Assembly (NCBI GenBank): GCA_029204225.1
Contig: MU832232.1
Span: forward strand, 17,445-81,444
Direction: 5' to 3'
Length of the DNA stretch: 64,000 bases
Source: Diphasiastrum complanatum
Lineage: Eukaryota > Streptophyta > Lycopodiopsida > Lycopodiales > Lycopodiaceae
Made by a program: the position numbers and the translations under genes. Under the pieces are notes generated by a model. The model did no database searches. It was not told the DNA's origin and saw only the letters and a program-made list of their open reading frames with translations. Position 1 is the first letter of the stretch. Every line of letters starts with the position of its first letter. Of this stretch, positions 1 to 11,168 are shown piece by piece.

Positions 1-459
1 TGTGGCAAACTAGTTTGAAGATCAAACTACTGAGAAATCCCAAAAATCAGGGATGAAAATTCACTTTTTCACCTCCCTGTCCAGCGCTGACCCTGCTACT
101 CTAGAACTTACTCTAATCTACTCAGAACTTGCTACCAATTTCAGATCTGAGGGCTAGCTACACAGCGATGGATCTGCCCATCCTTTCCCCTTGAATTTCC
201 GCTCAGATGACTCAGAATTATACTGAAATTGCCTTGTCAGATAGCTGTCTCTACAGCGATGGATCTGTCTCAGAAATCTAACTCATATTCCAACTGTAAA
301 GAAGATGATTCAACGGAGATTTTCTCAGTAGAAAGCTACTCCTCCAGCGCTGGATCTGTCTCTCTTATTTACCAAAGTTTTTAAGAGATTTTGAGCACTC
401 TCTCTACTTTCTCCTTGCTGCTACTTAGCTCCCAAAGATGGAGATGGCTCTGATACCAG
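1..459 (-). mobile_element. Leader of a tandem second copy of gypsy element C
   Basis: Read on the minus strand, the left LTR is followed by a tRNA-Met primer-binding site (plus-strand complement at about 447-458) and then by untranslated leader. A left LTR that was only a 3' LTR would be followed by host DNA, so this stretch is the start of another internal region, giving LTR-internal-LTR-internal. The leader carries about four copies of a motif close to CAGATCCAKCGCTGKA (near positions 82, 168, 256 and 350). No coding frame is seen. The element runs off the window edge. Confidence 0.7.
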
Positions 460-817
460 TGTAATAGATCCTAACACCACAGTAGGGCAAACACTAATTG
501 ATCCACCCAACCTTGCCTACTCCCTGATATAGAGTAAGCCCCTCCTAGCCCAGTGTGAGGACTGGTAGCATGCAACTGCCAAATGTTGGCCACGTGTCAC
601 TGACGTGGCCGACTGCACATCGGGACCCAACTGGGGGCCCTGTCCTGCTAACAAGGTCCCTAGACTGTGTTAGGCCCGCCATGGCTATGGACCGTGCTGG
701 GGCACACTACTCACACTATCTTGCCCTATTGGTCGTGTACGCTGGACACGACCCTGACTGTGGTATCTGACCTATCTGTGTTCTCTAGGGTTCGGCACTG
801 GTTACAAGCTCGTAACA
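460..817 (-). repeat. LTR of element C, left copy
   Basis: A 358 bp direct copy of 1879-2235. On the minus strand it begins TGTTACGAGC and ends ATCTATTACA, the usual TG...CA. The two copies differ at roughly 15-20 sites by eye (about 5%), mostly transitions, so this is an older insertion than elements A and B. It joins the RT fragment at 818 directly, with no polypurine tract between. Confidence 0.85.
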
Positions 818-1592
818 ATGGTGAACTACTGGTCTGAATTTGGCCTTTCCCAAGATAATCTGTTAACTGCCTAGTTATTTCTTCATCCTCTATTCAGCTG
901 ACCCGATACGGAGGTTTAGAAACAGGTGCTATACCTGGTACTAGGTTTATTACATGATCTACCTCTCTGCTAGGTGGCAAACCATGTAAAAAATCTTCAA
1001 GAAAAACATTTTTAAATTTAGACAATAAAGTTTCTAATTTACTGATTTTCTGCTGTAAAGAACTGGAAATAGAAACTTCAGGAATAAACTGAAAGTCACT
1101 TAAGAATACCTGATGGTCGTCATCTCCGATTAGCTGACAGAGCTCTGAACTACAGACCATAGGACTGTTGGGAACATCATGCTCCCCATGCAATTGGTTC
1201 TCTCGAGCTTTATGCTGAAAGCTGAGGGTGTTCTCCTGATAATTTCTGTGGAGGGAAGGTCCTAAACTGTAGAGCCAATCTCTCCCGAGAACAATATCTG
1301 TGTGATCCAGGTGCATTATCTGAAAGTTTATTTCATCTTGGTACCCCTGAATACCAAGATTTAAGTTACTTACCATAGTTTCCCAGATTTTCTTATCTTC
1401 ACCCTTAGCTAATGAAACTATGTACCTATGCTGACTAGGTACTTTTGGAAGTTTAAGTTTTTTAACCAGGGTGTAGTTGATGAAATTATGGGTCGCCCCA
1501 TCATCAACCATAATTCTAACTGACTGGCTACCAACTTTCCCATGCATTCGTACTAGGTCATGCGGCCCAAAACTGAAGGGTCTCGCTAGCAT
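818..1592 (-). pseudogene. Ty3/gypsy protease-RT fragment of element C
   Basis: The minus-strand frame from 1592 encodes a retropepsin-like aspartic protease (motif VDDGATHNF near residue 29, with Asp in place of the usual Ser/Thr of the active-site triad), the LGRDWL block, and the linker leading to PPYRVS at the start of reverse transcriptase. A TGA follows at about 891-893, but the frame continues into recognisable RT sequence (EITRQLTDYLGKGQIQ, then SSP) until it stops abruptly at the LTR at 817. Gag, most of RT, RNase H and integrase are absent. This is a non-autonomous deletion derivative and is inactive. Confidence 0.85.
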
Positions 1593-1878
1593 TGCAGAGG
1601 TCAGCTGGCAACAGTGTTCATGATCTTCGCTCAGAAATCCGAAAGAGACACTCGAAAATCAGGAAGGCAAGCTGATTTATCAACGCTGAAGCTGTACAAA
1701 GAATTGTACTTCCTACTACTGTGAATTCTCAGCAAAATTCAAAGATTTAAAAGCTGTTCCTACAACGATTCTCCTCCTCTATAATTTTCTGAGAATCTAA
1801 GAGATTTTTCCTATCCCCTGATAGCTTTCTCTACTGTTGCTACTTAGCTCCCAAAGATGGAGATGGCTCTGATACCAG
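1593..1878 (-). mobile_element. Primer-binding site and leader of element C
   Basis: The complement of TGGTATCAGAGC lies at 1866-1877, one base from the LTR edge at 1879, so initiator Met-tRNA primes the minus strand. Only about 285 bp separates it from the protease frame, so gag has been deleted. The first 30-40 bases past the primer site match those next to the left LTR. Confidence 0.8.
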
Positions 1879-2235
1879 TGTAATAGATCCTAACACCACA
1901 GTAGGGCAAACACTAACTGATCCACCTAACCTTGCCTACTCCCCGATATAGAGTAAGCCCCTCCTAGCCCAGCGTGAGGACTGGTAGCATGCATCTGCCA
2001 AGTGTCGGCCACGTGGCACTGACGTGGCCGACTGCACGTCGGGACCCAACTGGGGGCCCTGTCCTGCTGACAGGGTCCCTAGACTGTGTTAGGCCCGCCA
2101 TGGCTATGGACCGTGCTGGGGCACACTACTCACACTGTCTTGCCCTGTTGGTCGTGTACGCTGGACACGACCCTGACTGTGGTATCTGACCTTCTGTGTT
2201 CTCTGGGGTTCGGCACTGGTCACGAGCTCGTAACA
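1879..2235 (-). repeat. LTR of element C, right copy
   Basis: A 357 bp LTR with TG...CA ends on the minus strand (TGTTACGAGC to ATCTATTACA). With the primer-binding site beside it at 1866-1877 it acts as the 5' LTR of the minus-strand copy. Confidence 0.85.
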
Positions 2236-2695
2236 CGTGGTCACTAAAAAAAAAATTTCCCTTATAGTAATATTGAAAATTTGTTACCCTTGGAAAGGGA
2301 GATTCCATAATCACCTCTATGTCCTTTCTCTGTGTCCTTTCCAATTCCCACTTAGGTCTACAGTCTAATGTACCCTACTTTGCTATGCAATGACGCCTTG
2401 GAACAAGTTACCACTTTCCTTACATGAAATAATGAATGTAGTAAACCTCCTATCAGCTCAACTTGGAACTACAAAATTGACTCAATTATGACCTATCACG
2501 GTTCACACTACCTAGGAGATATCTTGGTGCACTTCCTTACTAGCTAAAACTCTATCTTCGAATGTAACCTCTGGAATCATATCTTCTATTGTAATCTCTC
2601 AATGTGTATATCTCTGTTGCATTGAAGCCTAAGAGGGATCTTGTCAAGCTACCACTAACCTTTGTTGCATTTAGATTGTAAACTCAACAACGGTA
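2236..2695. other. No gene recognised
   Basis: AT-rich sequence between element C and the TIR transposon. No coding frame or RNA gene was recognised. Confidence 0.5.
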
Positions 2696-2703
2696 GATAC
2701 AAT

Positions 2704-3435
2704 CATAGATGCACCGCGATTCTGAATCGCGATCAGAAACGCGTTTCGGGATTTTCCCAAAATCACGCAAAATTGTTTTTTTTTTTGAAATTTTTTGAAA
2801 TTTTTTTTAGGCAATATGGGTATCAGATGAAAGCTCTGATTGAGAGCATTATGACTGTGTAGTTTGCCGACTGTTTCGGGTGCGAAACACCAAAAAGTGT
2901 GTTTTCACTCAGGGAGTTGGAAGGCCAAATCATGAAGAGGCCTTACCGTCGGGGGGCGTTGCCCCCCAAACCCCCCACCGGGGGGCTACCGCCCCCCGAA
3001 CCCCCTGTTTCCCGGGGGACTACCACCCCCCGAACCCCCTAGAGCTTCCTGCTATATAGACACTGAAATGCTACCGCCCCCCCCGTAAATAAAAATGGGG
3101 TCCAAATGCGCGCCGAGAAGGACCCAATATTTATGCCCCCAACTGTATGCACATTGCACTCACATCTCCAGTGAAACGATTGCAAAAGTGATCATCATCC
3201 ATACAGTTGATAGCCCAAACTGTAGGATTAACATTTACTGAAAACCAGAGCAAATGACAACCAGATAGCTACTGAAAATAAGAGGCAAAACGTTGGTTTG
3301 ACCATTGATCCCCTAAAAAAATTTCAGCCATAAGCTATTTTTCTAAAAAAAAAAAAAAAAATTTCTTTTTTCTGCGATTCTGGGTTCAGAATCGCGATTC
3401 ACAGACCCAGCAAATCGCGATTCGGTGCATCTATG
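2704..3435. mobile_element. Non-autonomous TIR DNA transposon, 732 bp
   Basis: Terminal inverted repeats CATAGATGCACCG (2704-2716) and CGGTGCATCTATG (3423-3435) match perfectly over 13 bp, with further copies of AATCGCGATT just inside both ends. The flanks are direct repeats GATACAAT at 2696-2703 and 3436-3443, an 8 bp target-site duplication (9 bp GATACAATC if the next base is counted). Eight base pairs and CA ends suit hAT; 9 bp would suit a Mutator-like element. There is no transposase frame, so it depends on a partner in trans. Confidence 0.8.
2950..3052. repeat. G/C-run hairpin array inside the TIR element
   Basis: Three imperfect units of about 30 bp each combine a run of five or six G, a short loop and a run of five or six C, followed by AACCCCC. 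The units can fold as stacked hairpins, and the C runs could form G-quadruplex or i-motif structures. A shorter C8 tract follows at about 3077. The composition differs sharply from the AT-rich flanks. Confidence 0.75.
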
Positions 3436-3443
3436 GATACAAT

Positions 3444-6400
3444 CGTAGAAAATTCTCATGGTCGCTTAGCTAATTGATCTAAGCCATAGTTCAACTAGAT
3501 TGAACACTTTCAAAGGAATTGTCTTCCTTGCAGTCATGAAAAACATAGGGTACAAGTACATGTAGACATGCTATCTACACTATACAATGATATGAAAAAA
3601 ATGCAACTTCCAAAATATACTGAGCATTTCAATCGACCCATGTGTATATGGATGCTTTTCCCTTCAGAATTGCATTGCCAACACTTGGCAAACACTAATA
3701 TCCACACTTGATATTTGAACTTGAATAATGGCCTCCAACTTCCATACAATCTTGCCATGTTTGAATTAGATAGTTGTTGGAGTATAGTTGTTAGTTTATT
3801 TTCTATGTGTGGTGAACTAGGCCATCTTGGTCAATCAATCTACTAATACCAAGGTCTGAGTCTGACCACTTGGGTCTTTGGTAGTACAATAAATAGATCC
3901 ATAGAGATGCGCACCCATTTACCATAGTGAGAAGAAAAAAATCTTGCAATGAATGGAAATTTTGTAAAAAATTCTTGATTCTAACGTCAATAGGAGTTAC
4001 ACAAGTCTATAGCACAACTTTTTGTGGTTGGTGCAACAATGATGGCGAGGCATTTAAAGGCTCATGCAGCCATGAATACACTTGCATGATGGTATGCACC
4101 TCCTTCCAACAACGTCATGTCAAAATAATGCCAAACAATTCTCTTGCGAAACTAATAAAGCTAGTAGACAAGTACATGATGATCCATCAAGTATGCAATG
4201 ATACCAACATGAAGGCGATAAAGATGCTACAAGACCCACACCACACTCTCCAACACAGTACAATCATGAACTAGAAAGATATCAAAGTCAACTTTCCTTG
4301 CATAATGATGGGACGAGGGCAATAGAATCTTCTCCTCTCTATTGCACCTTTTCCTCACCTTGTATTCAGAAAATCATAGCATTGTAGTGTTATGTCCCTA
4401 AAAGACAAAATTAGGCTAGCCCTTAGTTTAGGTGTCAATGACCATGCTAGCAAGAATGGGATCTTGGCTCGTCTACCTTTAAGGGTATGTGCTTATAACG
4501 TCGATGGCTCAAAGCCATATAAGTATGTCAAGCCTAGCAAGAAAATTCATTCTCTCGGAGAAGCATTTCTAAGAGGATTGCAAGTCATGGTGTAGGTCTA
4601 AGAGCTGATCTAGCTATGCCTTGAGAGAACACCTGGGGTATGGGACACATGTTATTGCCTAGAAATCATGCTCAAAGATGGAGGAATTCCCAAGATCAAA
4701 GGGTAGCTCTTGGACAAAGAGCTTATCGATGTGTGGAGAGTCTTCTAGCAACCATCATGGAGTCCAAGAATTTCATGCTAGAATATGGTGATGGCACACA
4801 AACACACGAGCAGCACAAGCAGGTAAGATTCAGTTCTTAGCCTTTTGGGTCATTTTAGTTGGTATCAAAGCTATAGCTTCCTTGTGAGTGGGATCAACAT
4901 AGCTTAGCTAAGCAATGTTTGCATGTAAAGATTTGATCGATTCAAGCTAAAATTGTTCTGATTGAGATCTTTGATGCATGGATCTAAGATTCAAATCTTA
5001 AAAATCATTTGAATAAACTAGGACTCATGCTTGCTGAAGTATCTACACACACAAATTGTGTCATGGCCTTAGTAAGCTAGCCAGTAGCTTGGTAAATCAT
5101 GAAAAGGAATGAAGCTGCTTCATGCACAGAGTGTTCTTGAACTCTAATGTGAGGAGCTCCTTTCACATGATTCCAAAGTATTCTAAGACGCTAATTTGTG
5201 CAGGAAGGATTGACACATAGAATTTAAGTTTTCAATCCAAGGTATGCTTGAATACTTCATCATTATGCAACATAATATCTAGCTAAACTCGTATTTCTAA
5301 AGACTTATTATTTGCATGTCAATTCAAAGCAATCAAGGATAGCATATCTAAGGAATTATTGATTGCATTAAGCTTGAGTAGAAAGGCAAGAAAGAGTATA
5401 CCAAGCATTAAAGCTTTCTGGCAACCTTCATGTGGCTGTAAAAATTGGCTTGAAGCAATTACTTCGTTCACTCAAGTAGCAATGTGTTCCACTTCTCAAT
5501 TATCCTACTGAGTAAATAGGTACAACCCCATCCACCCTAGAACATCATTGCAGTCGTCTACCACTAGCTATTAGTGAGATAAACAACACAATTGTTTATT
5601 TGTGCATCATAGACTATAGTTACTAGCAAACGTATGCACATGATTGTGCACATTTGCAACAAGGAGGGCCATGTTTGCAAAATTAACCTAAAGCAATACT
5701 AGTTATCCTAAAAAAGAAAAAATCGGTCAAAAATTTGTATGGGAAGTTTGTAGGACCAGGATGCTTTAGAATGCATTAAAACTTTCAAACATTTACTTCA
5801 TGTTTTTCTCATATTTTGCAAAAACAAAAATTGCACACAATCTGGACCCATATTTGCAAACATGGGAACGAATTTGCCACATTTGCAAACATGCCTAACC
5901 TCGGACCCTTAGTAAACGGTGTTACCAAAAGCATTTGCTGGTACCTAAGTCATGGAGCAAGTAGAGTCAGTTACACTTCGCAATTAGTACAGTCAATTAC
6001 TTCCACATGCACCCAAATGATGAGCTAGCCAACAACTTACACGCACAGTGTAGTCTTGCATTTTTTAACAATTTAAACATACATTTCATGACATAAAACA
6101 AAAATGTTCCACCATTTACGTTGCCAAAATAATCATCAAACTTTTATTGAATGTCAAAATCACAAATACATTTCCGACCCTTTGGGCCGGAACGTACTGT
6201 ACACTCCAGAACGTACTAGGTCAGAATGTTTTTTTTTTTAAATATAAAAGAAACAGGTCCGGCCCCTGCATACGAACCATCTACTACTGGATGCTGTCTC
6301 AATCTGAACTACTGGATGGCTGTCTCAAGCACACATTATCTATTGCTGTTTCTTGCCTTGTTAAATCAGCAATAGATTATAATCAGATTACTTCTTGATC

Positions 6401-6875
6401 TGCGAGTTGATGCTGGATTGAATGCCTAGCTCAAAAACTATTCCGCTGAAACTACAGAGATCTCACTGAACCTGGAACCTAAAATATTTTCTCAACAGTG
6501 GGCGGTTCCTTCAGCTGAGATAGCATCAAGGCAGCTGCAATTTGCAAATCAGTTGGCTACCCGGACAGATGTAAGTAGCAGAAAGCTCAAACCAACAAAC
6601 GGTGCACAGTAGTCGAGATGAAATCACACCTCAACAAGCACCAGATCATCACCCGGGAACCCACAGAAAAGCTTCTTCTGTTTCTTTCTGTAGAGAATCA
6701 TTCATGAGATTTGGACAGTAGGATAGAAGATCGAAGAAGAAAGATGGCATCTATTGCTGTTTTTTCCTTGTTAAAAAAGTCCATATTTTTCTCAAAACAA
6801 TATTGGTCAAGTTCCGGATCGGAATGGAACGCCCGTTCCGTTCCGGAATGGGCAACTATGGGCGTAACAACTGGT
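3444..6875. other. Long gene-poor stretch
   Basis: No gene is supported. The longest open frame is 115 codons at 3927-4274 (+) and matches nothing I recognise. Similar short segments near 6335 and 6745 (CTATTGCTGTTT followed by CCTTGTTAAA) and G/C-rich TTCCG motifs near 6172 and 6815 suggest a decayed repeat, but no clean termini or target duplication were found. Confidence 0.4.
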
Positions 6876-7028
6876 CAAGATTTGTGGGAAATGGATGCCA
6901 ATGAATATGCACTCAGGCCATTCCTACTTCAAGATAGTAGAGCAACCAATTTTGAAAGCCGAATGTTGGCTCCTACTCAAGGTAACTTTTCTACTTATGA
7001 GAAAGAAATTTTTGTTGTGATTCGCCTT
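6876..7028 (+). pseudogene. Ty3/gypsy RNase H fragment
   Basis: About 50 codons match the start of a gypsy RNase H: EMDANEYALRPFLLQD (first catalytic Asp within MDA), then FESRMLAPTQGNFSTYEKEI. The upstream frame is unrelated and the match ends before the region carrying the later catalytic residues. Isolated remnant. Confidence 0.75.
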
Positions 7029-8102
7029 GTACTGCCTAAAAACGGCTTCTTCATTATTTGCAAAAAATTTGAATTCTTTTTATGCCTTCTCCTATGCTAG
7101 GTTGGCCTATACTCAAGTTGTCACGACCATCATGCAATATCTAGGCTTCATGTCCTCTCTATCTAGCACCAATATTTTCCCTTCCTAGAAAGGTAACCTA
7201 TTTTGCATGGAATGGCCATTTGATATCTTATCCTCACAAGAAATCATCTTAGAATGCATATATAATCAAATAGCTATTAGTTTGAAAAACACCTCAGACA
7301 AAAAAGATATAAGCTTAACGGGATCTCAGCATAATTGATTAAGCTTTTCAATCTTGCTTAATGGATCAACAACTCCGTTCGCTATACCTTTTTAGTATTG
7401 GATTTCAAAATTAAACTCTGGCATCAAATTGGACCTTCTAGCTTTATGTAGTCAAATTAGTTGCATCAAAAAATCACTTAAGAGACTAATGGTTTTCCAA
7501 CATTGTATCTATGCAAGGAATGTCATGTTCATGAGATGCGAAAAATGTTGAATCAAAGGAGGATTGAAGGTTGGAAGGTGGTTATATGCAATAGAACTAT
7601 TGATAGAATGTGTGACCATATTTCTATGGATTCTATGGTGGGAGCTCTTACTAACAAAGGTCATGATGCCATTTTGGGTTAGTGGTCGACTACCTAAACA
7701 AGATGGTGCAATTTACTCTGATCAAGAGTATTCTCAAAGTATATGAGCTAGCATAAAATTTCTATTAAAAAATTGTTTTGGCTGTATGGGTTGATGAGCA
7801 AGATTGACACTCATCACGATTGTAAGTTGGCTAAGAAATTCTAGCATTATATTTTCAAGAATTTGGAAACAACCTTAAGTATTACTTCATCTCACTGCTC
7901 AAAACACAAAGACAGGCACATATCAACCAGTCTACAGCAGAATTGTTGAGAGCCACATATTTTCAGGCACTAGAACTAGAGCCAAAAAGACATCTTGTGC
8001 TCCTACTTTCAGCTCTTTGTTTGCTGCAAATTCTTTGAGTAGATTTGGTTGTGGAAAGGCTCTCTTTCCTATCTACTACAAGCTGAAATTCTGTTGGAGG
8101 TA
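7029..8102. other. No gene; probable copia leader at the right end
   Basis: No coding frame is recognised. The last 200 bp before the copia gag at 8103 may be its leader, but neither LTR nor primer-binding site was found. Confidence 0.4.
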
Positions 8103-8560
8103 ATGGCTAAAGAATCAGAGCTATCGGTTCTTTGTTTAGTGAAGATCGGTTGGATGGCACAAACTACTCCTTGTGGAGTTACATGATAAAGAATCTTGTA
8201 TTTGCGAAAGGGCTGTGAAATTTGGTCAATGGTGATGAGGAAAGGCCTCCGTCTTTGGCACCTCCTACACCTCGTGGATCATCATCATCAACATTATCTT
8301 CTCCATCTTCGGAAGAACAAAAGAAGTGGGATAGAAGGGATGCACAAGCACATTCTATGGTTGCTCTTGTTGTGAAAAGATCCATCTTACCTCATATTAG
8401 GTCTTGTAAGACATCTAAAAGTGCGTGGGATACACTTTATACTATGTATAGAGTCAAAAATCCAGCAAGAGTGGTGTATCTCAGAAATCATTCGTAGCTA
8501 GTTTATAGCATTTTACGGCCACGTCCTCCTATGGATGATGCTCCCACTGTTGCTTGTACA
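8103..8560 (+). pseudogene. Ty1/copia gag fragment
   Basis: From ATG at 8103 the reading moves through two frames. It carries the copia gag (UBN2-type) hallmarks DRLDGTNYSLW near the N terminus and SKSAWDTLYTMYRVKN about 100 codons on. A frameshift near 8140 and a stop near 8217 break it. The fragment ends before any zinc knuckle and is followed by a LINE fragment. Confidence 0.75.
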
Positions 8561-8639
8561 TATTTTCTACTTGGTCTTATGCACCCACGAGTGCCCAAAA
8601 GACGTTAATAAAGCTTGTTGGCCTAACTTGTTGGCCGGA

Positions 8640-9590
8640 CTCAAGCAGATATACTTGCCATCCTCACAGTGGTGGACATAGTGCCATTGATTATCCCATG
8701 GGGTCACCATCCTCCATACCTCTCATTTCTGATTTTCATATCACCCCTCCACCCTTTCTGATCATTCTTTCCTCTCTTTCACTATTGGTCGCCTCTCCCC
8801 CCCCCAGTCACCTTCACCACCCACGTTTACTCGTGCACCCAGTCTCCAGATATACATTTAGTCCTCTATACATGCCAGTCTATCAAGAGTCTTTGGCTTT
8901 GTTTCTCCACTCTTTTCCCCATGACAGTACAGTTGAAGCACAAGCTGCTTTCCTCACCACCTCTCTTCACATTGCTGCTTCTCTAGCCTTCCCTTCTAAG
9001 CCCCATAAAGGCAAATCCACACATTCTCTATGACCTCGCCCTCCACACCCACCGTGGTATGATACCGAATGTCGTTCTCCTCATCATCTTGTCACCCATG
9101 ATACTCATGCTCCTCACCTCCTCCGCTCCTCCCGACATTCATACCACCGTACCCTCCATTGTAAAAAGCGTGCCTATGATGATTCTGCAGGAAAACATCT
9201 TGTTGACCTTCTCGTCATCTCTTCTTCAAGCTCCTTTTGGCGTGAGTTTATACCTCTGCCCACCACCTCTCATGGATGACCTACGCGTATGGGCCGACTA
9301 TGCTACTAGCTTATGCACCATACCCACTTCTATCTCTCCTCATCCTTCCGAGTTCACCTTCTTCACCTCTGACATGGTACTCGCGGCCACCACAAGAATG
9401 AAGTCCCATAAGGCAAGAGATATTGAAGACCTTGAATCTAAACTCCTTATCCATACTGCTGACCTACTTACTCCCTCACTAACTACTCTCCTCAATTCCG
9501 CAGTTGTCTCTGGCTTCCCACTATCCTGGTGCACCAACATTATCATTGAATTCTTGCCTAAGTTCACTATAGGCTTAAAATTCGGGAGTG
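8640..9590 (+). pseudogene. APE-type LINE: endonuclease end and RT start
   Basis: Several shifted frames give the C-terminal end of an apurinic-like endonuclease (SAIDYPMGSPS, ISDFHI, then SDHS with the catalytic Asp-His), a spacer, and the start of a non-LTR reverse transcriptase (FFTSDMVLAATT, KARDIEDLESKLLIH, VVSGFPLSWCTN). The latter block is also found on the minus strand at 19.7-20.5 kb, so the two are fragments of one LINE family. The RT catalytic core is missing. Confidence 0.75.
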
Positions 9591-10705
9591 TTCTCACTAG
9601 GTATATTCAGGGCATTAAGTTTAAGAGTCTCATCATTGCAACAACTTAGATTTTTGTGAAAACATAAATAAACTTTATACTTTGTGTTCTTTATCAAAGA
9701 ATTAAGTGCATGCTTAGAGTAAGGTTTAATACCAATAGCATCAACACTTAAACTGGCACTAATCTTTATTAAAGAACAATCATGCATAAAAGTTAAAGAT
9801 TTTTCAACAAAATCAATTTTCAAAGATTTATTCTTATCATAATGCCATTGCCCAAGAACAACATCCACATTTGCCAAATTAACGGCATGGAATTCTAGTT
9901 TTTCAACATAGTCCTGTATGTGTAATGGTACATTAGGAACCACATAATCCATGGGTTCGGAATTACATCCAGACGCCATTGTCACACAGTATTTCTTCTC
10001 ACTTTTTTTGATGGGAAGGTTCAGCATCTGTACCAAATTTGCATTTGTAAATTTATACGTGGATCCCATGTCAAAAAGTACATTAACAACATGTTCTCCA
10101 ATTTTATGCTTGACGCAAATTAAGTCATTAGGTCCATAAAGCATTGAACTAAGAAACAAATATCCATCTTATTACTTTGAGATATGATACCTGAGGCTTT
10201 GTTTTTGACACAATCTCGTGCAAGGTGACCCTCTCCATTGCACTTGAAGCAAAGATTCTTCTTTCAAGCTTCCGCTAAGTCCTTGCCACCTTGATGTTTA
10301 TTAAAGTGGTGTTTGGGTTTCTTAGAATTAGGATTGGAAGATGCCTCATTGGTAACTTCCTTATCCTTTCTTTTATATTAGAAACCCTTCTTCTGCTCAT
10401 TAGGGTGATGACTCTTATGTGGATTAGGAGCATCATCAAAAAAATTTGTAGCCCTAATAGCATCTTCTAGGGTGATAGGATGGTTCCTTCGAACGTCCAC
10501 TTGATAGTCCTTAGGTAAACCATCACTAAACATGAGCATCTGTATCTTTGGAGGTATTTCACTATAAAGAGGATTAAGATACTCATGGAAATCTTGAATG
10601 AATTGATCAAGCCTTTAGTCATGGTCAATCCCAAAAGCTTTTGAAAATGTTCATAACATCTAACAAAGGAAGAAAGTATTCCTTGAATACTAGGCAAAAT
10701 GTCTC
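9575..10705 (-). pseudogene. Gypsy element D: gag C-terminal part and protease
   Basis: Read from 10705 downward: the rest of a Retrotrans_gag domain (with breaks), a CCHC zinc knuckle CFKCNGEGHLARDC at about 10210-10251, then an aspartic protease in the 194-codon frame 10159-9575 (FDMGSTYKF in place of the usual DTGST/SHxF). The sequence stops in the protease-RT linker near 9575, where it abuts LINE DNA. The upstream part of the same gag lies beyond element A at 17354-17829, showing that A inserted into this gene. Confidence 0.8.
10701..10705. repeat. Target-site duplication GTCTC, left of A
   Basis: GTCTC here and at 17354-17358 flanks element A exactly, fixing its ends at 10706 and 17353. 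Confidence 0.9.
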
Positions 10706-11156
10706 AGTTATGGACTCAGCTCATTACATTCGCCATTTCCATTTACATTTACTTTACTTTATGCATAGGCAGGCTTTGGGCCCTTTTTTATTCATTATTT
10801 GACATTTAGACTATATGGTTGGCCTTGGGCCCTATTATTGACATTTAGACCATATTATTGGCCTTGGGCCCTATGATTCACTATATTGGTTATTTGGTCA
10901 TATTACTGAGAGTGGGGGCCTTCTTGGAGGGCACACTATTTTCCCTCTCAGTTTGGCCCTAGCCACTGGAAGCTTCCTTTTAGGGCTTCCTCTTGGCTAT
11001 AAGTAGGGATTCTGTGTCATTTGTTACTTGGCTTATGATATGATCTCCTTCTTTAGTCTCTTTAAGCTTTCTCTCTCCTGCTTTCTAGGGTTAAGTCTTG
11101 CTTATGTGATGCTTTCATAGACTAAATCTAGATCAGCCATGGCTACGTTCATAACT
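10706..11156 (+). repeat. 5' LTR of A
   Basis: 451 bp, starting AGTTATGG and ending CATAACT. The 7 bp ends are perfect inverted repeats. U3 holds a tandem duplication of about 40 bp (GACATTTAGAC...GGCCTTGGGCCCTAT), and the R/U5 part contains TC-rich sequence. Confidence 0.95.
10777..11006 (+). promoter_or_regulatory. LTR promoter of A: TGGGCCC boxes and TATA
   Basis: CTATAAGTA at 10998-11006 is a good TATA box. Upstream in U3 are three TGGGCCC sites (10777, 10826, 10865), the palindromic site-II type element bound by plant TCP factors. Seen: the motifs. Inferred: that they drive LTR transcription. Confidence 0.6.
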
Positions 11157-11168
11157 TGGTATCAGAGC
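11157..11168 (+). promoter_or_regulatory. Primer-binding site of A (initiator Met-tRNA)
   Basis: TGGTATCAGAGC starts at the base after the LTR. This confirms that CATAACT, not an internal CA, is the true LTR end. Confidence 0.9.

Noticed and set aside
2950-3052. G/C hairpins as transcription terminators or a CRISPR-like array
   Set aside because: This is a plant nuclear region; the units vary and are part of a TIR transposon, with no spacers of regular length.
5640-5700. ICNKEGHVC, a possible copia zinc knuckle
   Set aside because: Only part of the CCHC pattern fits, and no gag or pol sequence lies on either side.
8222-8497. A 91-codon frame as a free-standing host gene
   Set aside because: It is the middle of a copia gag with frameshift and stop upstream.
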